A stretch of 64,000 nt of DNA from Marinobacter salinexigens. Its GTDB lineage: Bacteria; Pseudomonadota; Gammaproteobacteria; Pseudomonadales; Oleiphilaceae. Below are positions 48,595-57,614 of the stretch, one piece after another (within the stretch, counting starts at the first letter, position 1; the number at the start of each line of letters is the position of its first letter). Position numbers and translations under genes: made by a program. Below the pieces are notes generated by a model. The model ran no database searches. It was given only the letters and a program-made list of their open reading frames with translations, and was not told the DNA's origin. The stretch is taken from the NCBI RefSeq assembly GCF_008370345.1, contig NZ_VTUU01000001.1, positions 232,139 to 296,138 of the forward strand, given 5' to 3'.

Positions 48595-49866
48595 TCACTC
48601 CTGCTTTCTGAGTGGAATGTGAATGCGGCGTACGGGCATCAGGCCCTGCGGGCGCCAGATCATCATCAGCACCATGGCGGCGCCAAAGATCAGCATTCGG
48701 TACTCGGAGAACTCGCGGGCGAGTTCGGGCAGGATGGTAACGGCAATGGCCGCCAGGACCACGCCAATCTGGGAACCCATGCCACCCAGAACCACAATGG
48801 CCAGAATGATGGCGGATTCCAGGAAAACAAACGATTCGGGACTGATGAAGCCCTGTTTGGAGGCGAATACAGTTCCGGCAAAGCCTGCGAAAAACGCGCC
48901 TATGGTAAAGGCGGAGAGTTTGACGGCTGTGCGACTCAGGCCGAGCGAGCGGGCAGCGATTTCATCTTCTCTCAGAGCTTCCCAGGAGCGGCCAACGGGC
49001 ATGCGCATGAACCGCCGGATAACCAGAGCGGTGAATACCGCCAGTACCAGAGCGATGAGGTACAGGAAAATAACCTTGTGTTCGCCGCTGTACGCGATGC
49101 CAAAGGTTTCATGGAATGATACATTTCCTTCTTCCTTCACACGGCGACCGAACTCCATACCGAACAGGGTCGGGTCCGGAATGCCGCCGACTCCGTTCGG
49201 ACCACCGGTCAGGGCTGTCCAGTTGTTGAGCAGAATTCGGATGATCTCGCCGAAACCCAGGGTCACGATAGCCAGGTAATCACCTCGCAATCGCAGTACC
49301 GGGAAGCCCAAAGTGAACCCGAACAGGGCTGCCAGGCAGGCGCCAATAGGTAGGGCTACCCAGAAAGAGACACCTGCGTATTGGGACAGCAGGGCGAAGG
49401 TGTAGGCGCCCACGGCGTAGAAGGCCACATAGCCCAGGTCGAGCAGGCCGGCGAGGCCTACGACGACGTTCAGGCCGAGTGCCAGCATGATGTAGATCAG
49501 CACCAGGGTGGCGAGGTCTACCGAACCACGGGAGACAAAGAAGGGCCAGAACAGAGCCAGAATGACAATGCCGGTCAGTACCCAGGATTCGATCCTGGCC
49601 CGTTTGTTTTCTGCCATCGGCTCCTTTTGGGTCTTTGGCAGTGGTGACGGGATGCTCTTTAGGGCCGACAGGATGTTTTCCCGGAACAGCTGGAAAAGGA
49701 AAACAACGATTGCAGCAGCGATGACCGAGATGACGGTCGATGTATCAGCACCGGCGAGGGTGACGTTGATGCCTTCCGCTTCCAGATTCAGACCCAGAAT
49801 CGGGTAGGCGATTACCAGCGTGACAACCGCACAGAAGAGTGCGTGCTTAAGGGTATTTGCAGCCAT
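48595..49866 (-). CDS. livM: Branched-chain amino-acid ABC transporter permease LivM
   Basis: A 423-residue inner-membrane permease. An N-terminal extension of about 100 residues with two hydrophobic segments precedes the standard permease, which has [20 protein letters not shown] and [29 protein letters not shown], the EAA-like loop that meets the ATPases. The ATG overlaps the livH stop by one base. The extension is known in Pseudomonas-type LivM. Confidence 0.94.
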   Translation of the reverse strand: MAANTLKHALFCAVVTLVIAYPILGLNLEAEGINVTLAGADTSTVISVIAAAIVVFLFQLFRENILSALKSIPSPLPKTQKEPMAENKRARIESWVLTGIVILALFWPFFVSRGSVDLATLVLIYIMLALGLNVVVGLAGLLDLGYVAFYAVGAYTFALLSQYAGVSFWVALPIGACLAALFGFTLGFPVLRLRGDYLAIVTLGFGEIIRILLNNWTALTGGPNGVGGIPDPTLFGMEFGRRVKEEGNVSFHETFGIAYSGEHKVIFLYLIALVLAVFTALVIRRFMRMPVGRSWEALREDEIAARSLGLSRTAVKLSAFTIGAFFAGFAGTVFASKQGFISPESFVFLESAIILAIVVLGGMGSQIGVVLAAIAVTILPELAREFSEYRMLIFGAAMVLMMIWRPQGLMPVRRIHIPLRKQE

Positions 49867-50789
49867 CAGATCTTCTCAACCTCCGGTTTGCCAAGCAGGC
49901 CGGTGGGTTTAAACAGCAGAATGAGGATCAGCAGGCCAAAGGACACTACGTCCTTGTATTCTCCGCTGAGGTAGCCGGACGTCATGCTCTCGGAAACGCC
50001 GAGAATCAGGCCGCCGAGCATGGCTCCGGGGATGCTTCCAATGCCGCCGAGCACTGCGGCCGTAAACGCCTTGAGCCCGGCAATAAAACCGAACAGGGGA
50101 TCAATGGAGCCGTAGTACATGCCAAGCAACAAGCCCGCCACGGCCGCCAGGGCTGCACCGATGACGAAGGTCGCGGAAATGATCCGGTTGGTATCGATGC
50201 CCAGCAGGTTCGCCATGCCAATATCCTGGGAAACGGCGCGGCAGGCCCGTCCTGTGCGGGAGCGGGAGATAAACAGCGAGAGTAATGTCATGCAGATCAG
50301 CGTGGTGATGAAGATGGTGATCTGCATGTAAGAGAGAGACATCTGGAAAGAATCAGCAGAGCCGAACTGGAAACCGCCGTCGATCAGAGCCGGAAAGCCG
50401 ATGTTGCGGGAACCCTGGGCAAGGTGCACATAGTTCTGCAGAAAGATCGACATACCAATGGCCGAGATCAGGGGAATCAGTCGATGCCGGCCACGAACCG
50501 GGCGATAAGCCACTCGTTCGACAGCCCAGCCCATGGTGCTGGACACGATCATCGCGCAGATCAGAGCAACGATGAGAATCACCGGTAACCAAGCAATACC
50601 GAGGGTTGCGAGGCCCGTTATGGCTATCAGCGCGGTGTAGGCGCCGATCATGTAGATTTCACCATGGGCAAAGTTGATCATGCCAATGATGCCGTAAACC
50701 ATCGTGTAGCCGATGGCGATCAGGGCGTAGGCGCTCCCGATCGTCAGCCCGTTAATGAGCTGCTGAAAAAAATACAGGAGGTCTTGCAT
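49866..50789 (-). CDS. livH: Branched-chain amino-acid ABC transporter permease LivH
   Basis: A 307-residue permease partner of LivM. It shows [41 protein letters not shown] at the start and a [22 protein letters not shown] coupling loop. I chose the ATG at 50787-50789 because the upstream in-frame residues (from 50852) do not match the family; GGAG lies about 8 bp before it. A terminator-like hairpin lies between livK and this gene, which could keep permease levels below the binding protein. Confidence 0.94.
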   Translation of the reverse strand: MQDLLYFFQQLINGLTIGSAYALIAIGYTMVYGIIGMINFAHGEIYMIGAYTALIAITGLATLGIAWLPVILIVALICAMIVSSTMGWAVERVAYRPVRGRHRLIPLISAIGMSIFLQNYVHLAQGSRNIGFPALIDGGFQFGSADSFQMSLSYMQITIFITTLICMTLLSLFISRSRTGRACRAVSQDIGMANLLGIDTNRIISATFVIGAALAAVAGLLLGMYYGSIDPLFGFIAGLKAFTAAVLGGIGSIPGAMLGGLILGVSESMTSGYLSGEYKDVVSFGLLILILLFKPTGLLGKPEVEKI

Positions 50790-50880
50790 TGTTTTGGAAC
50801 TCCGAAAGCCTGCCCCCTCCGCAGATCCACCACCTGTGCGGGATGTCCGCACCGAAAATGAAAAGCTTCAACAGGAGCTT

Positions 50881-50919
50881 AGAAAAACACCTTCTCCCGG
50901 ATCGCGGTGAGAAGGTGTT
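50881..50919 (-). terminator. Internal terminator/attenuator between livK and livH
   Basis: An 11-bp perfect stem (AACACCTTCTC/GAGAAGGTGTT) followed on the - strand by TTTTTC. It lies 32 bp past the livK stop and 92 bp before livH, so part of the transcripts should end here. Confidence 0.7.
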
Positions 50920-50950
50920 CTCAGTATTACCGTTTTTTAACGATTTTGGC

Positions 50951-52063
50951 TCATTTTACCGGAGTTTTGCTTCCATCTGAATGCCATTCGTACACAACAA
51001 ACTCGAAGGCCTTCATGTCACCGGCCTTGTCGTATTCAACGGTGCCGATGGGAGTCTGGAAGGAATTGCTACGCAGAGCCTGGGCTACGTCGAACGGGTC
51101 GGTGGAATCCGCCTTTTCGATACCCTCTGCGATCAGCTGAACGGCAGCGTAGGAAGTCAGCACGAATGGGCCTGAGGGATCTTCGCCTTTCGCTTCGAAG
51201 GCACTGACCAGCTTCTGGTTCTCGGCTTTCTGGTCGAAGCTTGGTGGCAGGGTAACCAGCAGGCCTTCGGCGGCTTCGCCGGCAATGGTGTTGATGTCTT
51301 TGTTACCAACGCCTTCGGGGCCCATAAAGGTGGCGTTGAGGTCAGCCTGGCGCGCCTGGCGCAGAATCAGGCCCAGTTCCGGGTGATAACCGCCGTAGTA
51401 GACGTAGTCCACATCGGCTTGCTTCAGCTTGGTGACCAGGGAAGAAAAGTCCTTGTCGCCTGCGGTGATACCTTCAAACATGGCGATCTCAACGCCCTGG
51501 CCCTTGAGAGTGTCACGCACGGCAGTGGCGATACCTTCGCCATATTGCTGCTTGTCGTGAACAATGGCCACACGCTTGGGGTTCAGGCTGGCAATGTAAT
51601 TGCCGGCAACCGGTCCCTGCATGCTGTCCAGGCCGATGGTGCGGAAGACCAGCTCGTATCCACGCTCGGTGATTTCCGGGCTGGTGGAAGCCGGAGTCAC
51701 CATCAGGATGCCTTCGTCTTCATAAATATCGGATGCAGGCTGTGTGGAGCTGGAGCAGAGGTGGCCAATCACGAAGCGAACACCATCGTTAACCAGGCTG
51801 TTAGCCACGGTGACTGCCTGCTTGGGATCGCAGACGTCATCGTATTCTACGCCTACCAGTTTCTCACCATTGACGCCGCCGTTGGCATTGATCTGTTCGA
51901 TCGCCATGCGGGCACCAGAGAACTGCATGTCACCGTATTGAGCCACAGGCCCGGTCATTGGTCCGGCAATACCAATCTGGATTTCTGCAGCTGCGTGGCC
52001 GGCGCCAAGCAGAGCGATGGAGGTGCTGACAGCGGTTACGAGTTTTTTTACTGGAGTTCTCAT
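50951..52063 (-). CDS. livK: Branched-chain amino-acid substrate-binding protein
   Basis: A 370-residue periplasmic binding protein of the Leu/Ile/Val (BraC/LivK) family. A signal peptide of about 26 residues precedes IQIGIAGPMTGPVAQYGDMQFSGARMAIEQINANGG, and VKLVGVEYDDVCDPKQAVTVANSLV-like and FVIGHLCSSSTQPASDIYEDEGILMVTPASTSPEIT segments follow, the latter lining the ligand cleft. The protein should deliver Leu, Ile, Val and perhaps Ala to LivHM. It heads the operon. Confidence 0.94.
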   Translation of the reverse strand: MRTPVKKLVTAVSTSIALLGAGHAAAEIQIGIAGPMTGPVAQYGDMQFSGARMAIEQINANGGVNGEKLVGVEYDDVCDPKQAVTVANSLVNDGVRFVIGHLCSSSTQPASDIYEDEGILMVTPASTSPEITERGYELVFRTIGLDSMQGPVAGNYIASLNPKRVAIVHDKQQYGEGIATAVRDTLKGQGVEIAMFEGITAGDKDFSSLVTKLKQADVDYVYYGGYHPELGLILRQARQADLNATFMGPEGVGNKDINTIAGEAAEGLLVTLPPSFDQKAENQKLVSAFEAKGEDPSGPFVLTSYAAVQLIAEGIEKADSTDPFDVAQALRSNSFQTPIGTVEYDKAGDMKAFEFVVYEWHSDGSKTPVK

Positions 52064-52113
52064 TGGGTTCTGTCCTGTCTGGTTCAGGGTTATTCTTGTG
52101 TTCTCAGAGAGTT

Positions 52114-52143
52114 AAACAAACACCACACCTTACTGGTTGTCAA
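52114..52143 (-). promoter_or_regulatory. Probable livK promoter
   Basis: On the - strand a consensus -35 (TTGACA) is followed after 17-18 bp by a poor -10 (TTGTTT), about 50 bp before livK. A weak -10 beside a perfect -35 suggests the promoter may need an activator. Confidence 0.45.
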
Positions 52144-52259
52144 GCAGATCGGGCCAGAGTTTGCTCCGGAACACAGTGCCGCACTTTAAAGAAGCCAAAT
52201 GGGGCTTCCGGCTCTTGTCAGGTAGCCTGCTAGCAAGGCCTGTGCCGGGTCTGGAATCA

Positions 52260-53255
52260 TTATGCGTCTGCGTCTTGTTCATCCTGGTCGACAAAGACCA
52301 GGGCACGGAAGCTCTCATGCTCCCTCAGGTGCTCAAAACTGACGTCAACGGATGCATCATCCCGGTAAGCTTCTGATATGTCGATGGCTTTTTGTAACGT
52401 GGTGATGGCGTCCTCCCAGCGCCCGATCTCAGCGTAGGCGCAGGCCAGCTGGTAGTGGGCGTGGCCATTATCGGGGGCCAGCTTCAGTGCCCGTTGGCAA
52501 AGGCTGATCGCCCAGAGAGGTTCGCGCATTTCAAGCACTGCATCGGCTTTGTAACTGAGAGCTTCCACATCGTCCGGCCGAAGGTCGAGGATCTGGTCGT
52601 AAGCGGCGATTTTGTTTTGCTGTGAAGTCTCCTGGCTTGCTTTAAGCCAGAGCGAGTGCACTTCGTTGGTGCGTTCGATCTCCGCCTGGTTCTGATGGAT
52701 GATGTCGGATTTCTGCTGCAGTTGTTCCTCAATGGACTTGAGGCGCGATTCGTATTCGACGACCAGCTCGTTAACCCGCTTTTCGGCCAGGCTGGTCAGT
52801 TGGTTGCGCATGTCGCGAATGGAGTTCCAGCCAAACACCACGAGGACCGAAGTGGCGCCGGCAATCAGGTAAAAGAAGTAGGTAACGGTGTCGGTGGCGT
52901 ATGCCATGGTTTTATCGGCCACGGACAGTTCCTTGTCGACCACCTTCTCGATGAGTTCGGCCCGGGTGTTTTGCATTTCCTTGCGCAGCGCTTTGCTCTC
53001 TTCGAGCAGGTAGAGTTCGATAAACGGTGTGTACATCGGCTCTTCAAGGTCGGACAGCGCGGCGGCCACATCGTCGGCCGTCACATCCTTTCGTTCTATA
53101 GCTGTATCATCCTCGGCCTGAGCATTGGCATGCGATGCTGATAACAGGAGCAGGGCTGCGACCATGCTTGCCGATAGTCGGGCAAAAAGACGATGGCTTT
53201 TGTTCGTTGAGCGGTGGCGGCGTGCTCCTGATAAGGGGAGTAGTCTGTCGATCAT
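52260..53255 (-). CDS. Uncharacterised membrane protein with coiled coil and TPR repeats
   Basis: A 331-residue protein I do not recognise by name. A signal or anchor segment (about residues 25-46, LSASMVAALLLLSASHANA) comes first. Residues about 50-105 are helical and charged, then one membrane helix (about 120-145, YFFYLIAGATSVLVVFGW), a coiled coil (about 150-205) and at least two TPR-like repeats (from about 215, including AHYQLACAYAEIGRWEDAITTLQKAI). The layout suggests an envelope scaffold. I chose the ATG at 53253-53255. Its neighbours give no functional clue. Confidence 0.7.
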   Translation of the reverse strand: MIDRLLPLSGARRHRSTNKSHRLFARLSASMVAALLLLSASHANAQAEDDTAIERKDVTADDVAAALSDLEEPMYTPFIELYLLEESKALRKEMQNTRAELIEKVVDKELSVADKTMAYATDTVTYFFYLIAGATSVLVVFGWNSIRDMRNQLTSLAEKRVNELVVEYESRLKSIEEQLQQKSDIIHQNQAEIERTNEVHSLWLKASQETSQQNKIAAYDQILDLRPDDVEALSYKADAVLEMREPLWAISLCQRALKLAPDNGHAHYQLACAYAEIGRWEDAITTLQKAIDISEAYRDDASVDVSFEHLREHESFRALVFVDQDEQDADA

Positions 53256-53372
53256 TGAACGGTTTCCGTTGTCGGGATTGAACAAAACCTGTGACCTTAC
53301 CATAGTGCTTTGCATAGCGCCTTGCAGAAAAAAAATGCACCTTTCAGGGATCGGCTAGGTAATATTCACCAC

Positions 53373-53401
53373 TTGCATTTTGAGAGACGGAAACCTCTAA
53401 T
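53373..53401 (+). promoter_or_regulatory. Possible promoter of the MarR gene
   Basis: TTGCAT, a 17-bp gap and TCTAAT about 46 bp before the ATG. A TATAAAT just downstream is an alternative -10. Confidence 0.35.
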
Positions 53402-53447
53402 AGTTTAGTGGTATAAATAAAGTTGGACGCGTGGAATTCAGACATCT

Positions 53448-53969
53448 ATGACCCCGGATCGCAGTAGTTCAGTCGATAATTACGAAAAGGTACTTGTGGC
53501 GCTCCGGCGCGTCATCCGGGCGACGGATCTCCACTCGAAGCGCCTCAGCAAAAATGCCGGGCTGACTGCGCCACAGCTGTTGATCATGCGCAGCATTCGG
53601 GATCTCGGCGAGGTGACCATAGGAACCATCGCTGAAAAGGTCAGCCTCAGCCAGGCAACAGTGACGACCATTCTCGATCGCCTGGAGCATCGCAAGCTGG
53701 TCTACAGAGTGCGCAGCACCCGGGATAAGCGTAAGGTTCACGCGCATCTGACTGATGAAGGCGCCGAGATCCTTGCACGCGCGCCCAATCCGCTGCAGGA
53801 AGATTTCATCAAGAAATTCCAGAGCCTGCAGGAATGGGAGCAGACCATGATTCTGGCGTCCCTGCAGCGTGTGGCGAACATGATGGATGCGGATGATATC
53901 GACGCCTCCCCGGTACTGGATGTTGGCCCGGTTCTGCGCGAAGACGGGTGGAAAGAAACGGCGCAATAG
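53448..53969 (+). CDS. MarR-family transcriptional regulator
   Basis: A 173-residue winged-helix repressor or activator. The DNA-binding core is LTAPQLLIMRSIRDLGEVTIGTIAEKVSLSQATVTTILDRLEHRKLVYRVRSTRDKRKVHAHLT (about 36-100), followed by a helical dimerisation region. The C-terminal tail DIDASPVLDVGPVLRE resembles tails seen in CosR/EctR-type MarR proteins that act on compatible-solute genes in marine bacteria; this link is tentative. No target gene lies nearby, so it probably acts on distant genes. A terminator separates it from lon. Confidence 0.85.
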   Translation: MTPDRSSSVDNYEKVLVALRRVIRATDLHSKRLSKNAGLTAPQLLIMRSIRDLGEVTIGTIAEKVSLSQATVTTILDRLEHRKLVYRVRSTRDKRKVHAHLTDEGAEILARAPNPLQEDFIKKFQSLQEWEQTMILASLQRVANMMDADDIDASPVLDVGPVLREDGWKETAQ

Positions 53970-53986
53970 GCGCTGGCGTATCGATG

Positions 53987-54015
53987 AAAGAAGGGCACCG
54001 TTGGGTGCCCTTTTT
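53987..54015. terminator. Bidirectional terminator between the MarR gene and lon
   Basis: Stem AAGGGCACC/GGTGCCCTT with a 4-nt loop and T-run on the + strand and an A-rich side that becomes TTCTTTC on the - strand. It serves both convergent genes. Confidence 0.82.
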
Positions 54016-54018
54016 CGT

Positions 54019-56469
54019 TCAGTGTACCGACGAACCCTTGCGGGGTTTGTTGCCGAAGCACACTTGGAAAACATCGCTGTAGTGCTTTGCAAAGTTGACG
54101 GTTAATCCTTCCTTCAGATAGTCCGGGAGTTCCTCATAGTCTCCCCGGTTCGCCTCCGGAAGAATCAGGTTGTTGATCTTTTGTCGTCGTGCGGCGATCA
54201 CCTTTTCTCGGATGCCTCCCACAGGCAGTACCTGGCCGGTCAGGGTCAGTTCGCCGGTCATGGCGATATTCTGCTGTGGCGCTTCCTTGCGGGCGATGGA
54301 GAGCAGTGCTGTAGCCATCGTGACGCCCGCACTGGGGCCGTCTTTCGGTGTCGCTCCTTCGGGCACATGGAGGTGTACGAAGGATTTATCGAAGAAGGCC
54401 GGATCAGCCTTGAAGCGCTTGAGGTTCGAGGACACGTAGCTGTAGGCGATTTCAGCAGATTCCCGCATGACGTCGCCAAGCTGACCGGTGAGCTTGAAGC
54501 CGCGCTGGCTGCTGTGAATCCTTGAGGCTTCGATACTCAGGGTTGCGCCTCCCATGGCTGTCCACGCCAGGCCGGTAACCACGCCGGTACCTTTCAGGGA
54601 TTTTTCCTTACGGAACACGGGTTGACCAAGATACGCAGGCAGGTCTGCGACGCCAACCTTGATCGGAGTATCCGGATTGTCCAATAACTTCACGATGCCT
54701 TTGCGGATCACTTTGTGCAGCAGTTTTTCCAGGTTCCGCACGCCGGCTTCCCGGGCATAGCCGTCGATCACCTGTTTCAGCGCTGCATCGGTGATGTTCA
54801 GTTGCTTCTTCAATAACCCAGCGCGCTTTAGTAGGCGAGGAAGCAGGTGGTGTTTGGCGATTGCCAGCTTTTCTTCCGCTATGTAGCCAGATAAACGGAT
54901 CACATCCATGCGGTCAAGCAGTGGTCTGGGGATGGTGTCCAGCTGATTGGCGGTGCAGACAAACAGAACCTTGGACAAATCCATACGTACATCCAGATAG
55001 TGGTCGAGGAATTCGCGGTTCTGTTCGGGGTCCAGCGTCTCCAGCAGAGCGGATGCCGGGTCCCCCTGGTAGGACGCGCCAATTTTGTCGATCTCATCAA
55101 GCATAATGACCGGGTTGGATACCTTGCTGTCTTTCAGTGCCTGAACAAACTTGCCCGGCATGGCGCCAATGTAGGTGCGCCGATGACCTTTAATCTCGGC
55201 TTCATCCCTCATACCGCCTACGCTGAACCGATAGAACTCGCGACCAAGAGCGTCCGCGACGGAGCGTCCGATGGACGTTTTACCCACGCCGGGCGGGCCG
55301 ACCAGCAGCAGGATCGAACCGCTAACCTCGCCCTTGTAGCTTCCTTCAGCCAGGAATTCAATAATCCGGGACTTAACGTCGTCCAGGCCGTCGTGGTCCC
55401 GGTCCAGGATGCGGCGAGCCTCAGGCAGGTCGAAGTGATCCTCTGAGTGGATGCCCCAAGGCACCTGAGTCAGCCAGTCCAGGTAGTTTCTGGTAACCCC
55501 GTACTCGGGCGACCCCTGCTCGAGCACCTGAAGTTTCTGGACTTCGTCCGCAAAGCGCTCGGTCACCTGCTCCGGTGGGTTCAGTTCAGCCATCCGGGCC
55601 TCAAAGCGCTCGATATCAGCGGTCTTGTCATCCTTCGCCATGCCCAGCTCTCGCTGAATGACCTTCAGTTGCTCCTTCAGGAAAAATTCACGCTGGTGCT
55701 TCTGAACCTTGGCATTCACTTCTTCACTGATTTCCGATTGCAGGCGGGCGACTTCCTGCTCCTTTCTCATCAGAAGAAGTACTTTCTCCATTCGGCGGAG
55801 CAGTGGCACGGTGTTGAGTACGTCCTGAAGTTCCGCTCCGGGGGCGCTGGTCATGGATGCGCCGAAATCGGCCAGCGGCGAGCTGTCATCGGGACCAAAC
55901 CTCGACAGGTACTGTTTGACTTCCTCCCCATACAGCGGGTTCGTTCTTAGAAGTTCTTTGATTGAGCTGATGATGGCCAGGGTATACGCCTTGAGTTCGT
56001 CGGCATCTTCTTCCGGTTCTGTCGGGTATTCCACTTCCACCAGATAGGGTGGCTTTCGGCGCAGCCATTGCACGATCCGGAAGCGTTGCAGGCCCTGAGC
56101 GATAAACTGGACCTTTCCTTCCTCATTCTGGGCATGGTGCACTCGAACCGCACAGCCCACGGATTCGAGGCTTTCGCTGTCCGGGATACCTTGCTCACCG
56201 TCATGCTCTCCGACATAGCAGACACCCAGCACCTTGTGGTCCGTTTCACTAACCCGCTTGAGAGTTTCCTGCCACGGGTCCTGATTGACCATGATAGGCT
56301 GGACCTGGGCCGGGAAGAACGGGCGGTTGGTCACGGGAAGAACGTACATGCGCCGGGGCATCATCTGCTGGGGCAGGGCGAGGCTTTTGGAATGTTCGTC
56401 CTTGCCGATGTATTCGGTTACGTCTTCTTCGAATTCCTCAAACGTATCCTTCTGGCTTTCGTCATTCAT
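54019..56469 (-). CDS. ATP-dependent Lon-family protease (AsrA-like)
   Basis: An 816-residue protease with the three Lon parts: an N-terminal substrate-recognition domain (about 45-245), an AAA module with Walker A GPPGVGKT (about 390), and a C-terminal protease with the Ser-Lys dyad, Ser713 in DGPSAG and Lys756 in REKVIAA. The N-terminus (MYVLPVTNRPFFPAQVQPIMVNQDPW) resembles the second Lon of Pseudomonas (AsrA) more than the main housekeeping Lon, so a separate main lon gene may exist elsewhere. It probably degrades damaged or regulatory proteins under stress. Confidence 0.88.
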   Translation of the reverse strand: MNDESQKDTFEEFEEDVTEYIGKDEHSKSLALPQQMMPRRMYVLPVTNRPFFPAQVQPIMVNQDPWQETLKRVSETDHKVLGVCYVGEHDGEQGIPDSESLESVGCAVRVHHAQNEEGKVQFIAQGLQRFRIVQWLRRKPPYLVEVEYPTEPEEDADELKAYTLAIISSIKELLRTNPLYGEEVKQYLSRFGPDDSSPLADFGASMTSAPGAELQDVLNTVPLLRRMEKVLLLMRKEQEVARLQSEISEEVNAKVQKHQREFFLKEQLKVIQRELGMAKDDKTADIERFEARMAELNPPEQVTERFADEVQKLQVLEQGSPEYGVTRNYLDWLTQVPWGIHSEDHFDLPEARRILDRDHDGLDDVKSRIIEFLAEGSYKGEVSGSILLLVGPPGVGKTSIGRSVADALGREFYRFSVGGMRDEAEIKGHRRTYIGAMPGKFVQALKDSKVSNPVIMLDEIDKIGASYQGDPASALLETLDPEQNREFLDHYLDVRMDLSKVLFVCTANQLDTIPRPLLDRMDVIRLSGYIAEEKLAIAKHHLLPRLLKRAGLLKKQLNITDAALKQVIDGYAREAGVRNLEKLLHKVIRKGIVKLLDNPDTPIKVGVADLPAYLGQPVFRKEKSLKGTGVVTGLAWTAMGGATLSIEASRIHSSQRGFKLTGQLGDVMRESAEIAYSYVSSNLKRFKADPAFFDKSFVHLHVPEGATPKDGPSAGVTMATALLSIARKEAPQQNIAMTGELTLTGQVLPVGGIREKVIAARRQKINNLILPEANRGDYEELPDYLKEGLTVNFAKHYSDVFQVCFGNKPRKGSSVH

Positions 56470-56538
56470 GCCGGGAGCGTCCCATACCGAGAGTTGTGAT
56501 AAGGTCCGGAAACCGTTCCGGAGTCGTGTGATATAGGC

Positions 56539-56567
56539 TATGTAACGTCACATCCGGTTTTTTCAAG
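56539..56567 (-). promoter_or_regulatory. Possible lon promoter
   Basis: On the - strand TTGAAA, a 16-bp gap and TACATA. The -35 is preceded by C (CTTGAAA), which also fits sigma-32, but no CCCCAT-type -10 follows. Sigma type is therefore undecided. Confidence 0.35.
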
Positions 56568-56681
56568 GCAGTGGTGGGATTCGGCAGATGGTTGATTTTG
56601 TTTGATCTGCCCCCATTCATTGGCTCAGATTCGTAATCATTGATCGTTTCCGATCCATGCCCAAATTCGCAGGTGTAACAG

Positions 56682-57545
56682 ATGAGCAGCTCCCCGTACA
56701 TTTTTGAAGCCACCATGGAAAACTTCCAGCAGCAGGTGATGGATGCGTCTGCCAGCACTCCGATTCTGGTGGATGTGTGGGCGGACTGGTGTGCCCCCTG
56801 CAAGCAGTTGATGCCATTGCTTGAGAAGCTGGCCGATGAATACCAGGGCGGCTTTTTGCTGGCGAAGGTTAACGCGGATGAGCAGCAGCAACTGACAGCG
56901 AGTTTGGGTGTACGTAGCCTGCCGACGGTTATCCTGGTGAAGGATGGCCAGGCTGTGGATGGCTTTAATGGCGCCCTGCCGGAAAGTGAAATCCGTAAGG
57001 TGCTCGACAAGCATGTTGAAGCGCCGGAGGAAGACCCGTACGAAAAAGCGCATCGGCTCTGGGAAGCCGGCGATACCGAGGGCGCGTTGGCCGTTCTGTC
57101 AGAAATGAACCAGAAAGACCCGGAAAACCTGAAAGTGCTGATCGATCTTGCTCAGCTCAAGGCTGAAATGGGCGACCTGGAAACCGCTGAGCAGGTGCTG
57201 AACAGCCTGCCGCCGGAAGAGAAGTTACAGCACCAGGCAAAGCAGCTCGCTGCCCGGGTGAAATTTCTCAAGCAGTCCGCCGAGCTGACACCGCAGGCTG
57301 AGCTGGAGGAAACCCTGGCGCAGGATCCGAATAACCCGGATGCTCTGCATCAGCTGGCCCTTCACTTTGTGCTTCAGGAAAATAATGCGGATGCCATGGA
57401 ACTATTGATTCGCCTGATGCGGGCTGACAGCAAGTATAAGGATGAAGTGGCAAAAACCACGTTGCTGGAACTGTTTGACAAGCTCGGGAACAATAATCCC
57501 GATGTCCGGCCCTATCGGCGCAAGCTGTATACGTTGATGCACTGA
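56682..57545 (+). CDS. ybbN: Thioredoxin-domain chaperone of the YbbN (CnoX) family
   Basis: A 287-residue protein with an N-terminal thioredoxin domain (about 1-110) and a TPR-rich C-terminal half. The active-site motif is WCAPC (Cys37, Cys40), so both redox cysteines are present, unlike E. coli YbbN, which has only one in SxxC. The C-terminal half has TPR signatures such as AHRLWEAGDTEGALAVLSEMNQKDPEN. Relatives protect proteins under oxidative stress and hand them to DnaK or GroEL. It stands next to an AsrA-like Lon, another quality-control gene. Confidence 0.88.
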   Translation: MSSSPYIFEATMENFQQQVMDASASTPILVDVWADWCAPCKQLMPLLEKLADEYQGGFLLAKVNADEQQQLTASLGVRSLPTVILVKDGQAVDGFNGALPESEIRKVLDKHVEAPEEDPYEKAHRLWEAGDTEGALAVLSEMNQKDPENLKVLIDLAQLKAEMGDLETAEQVLNSLPPEEKLQHQAKQLAARVKFLKQSAELTPQAELEETLAQDPNNPDALHQLALHFVLQENNADAMELLIRLMRADSKYKDEVAKTTLLELFDKLGNNNPDVRPYRRKLYTLMH

Positions 57546-57566
57546 TCGGCAGATGCGTTTGATCAT

Positions 57567-57598
57567 AAAAAAAACCGGGCAAATGCCCGGTTTTTTTT
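57567..57598. terminator. Bidirectional terminator between ybbN and the radical SAM gene
   Basis: Stem ACCGGGC/GCCCGGT with seven A before and eight T after, symmetric for both convergent genes. Confidence 0.9.
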
Positions 57599-57614
57599 AT
57601 GAGTGAAAGGGAGG

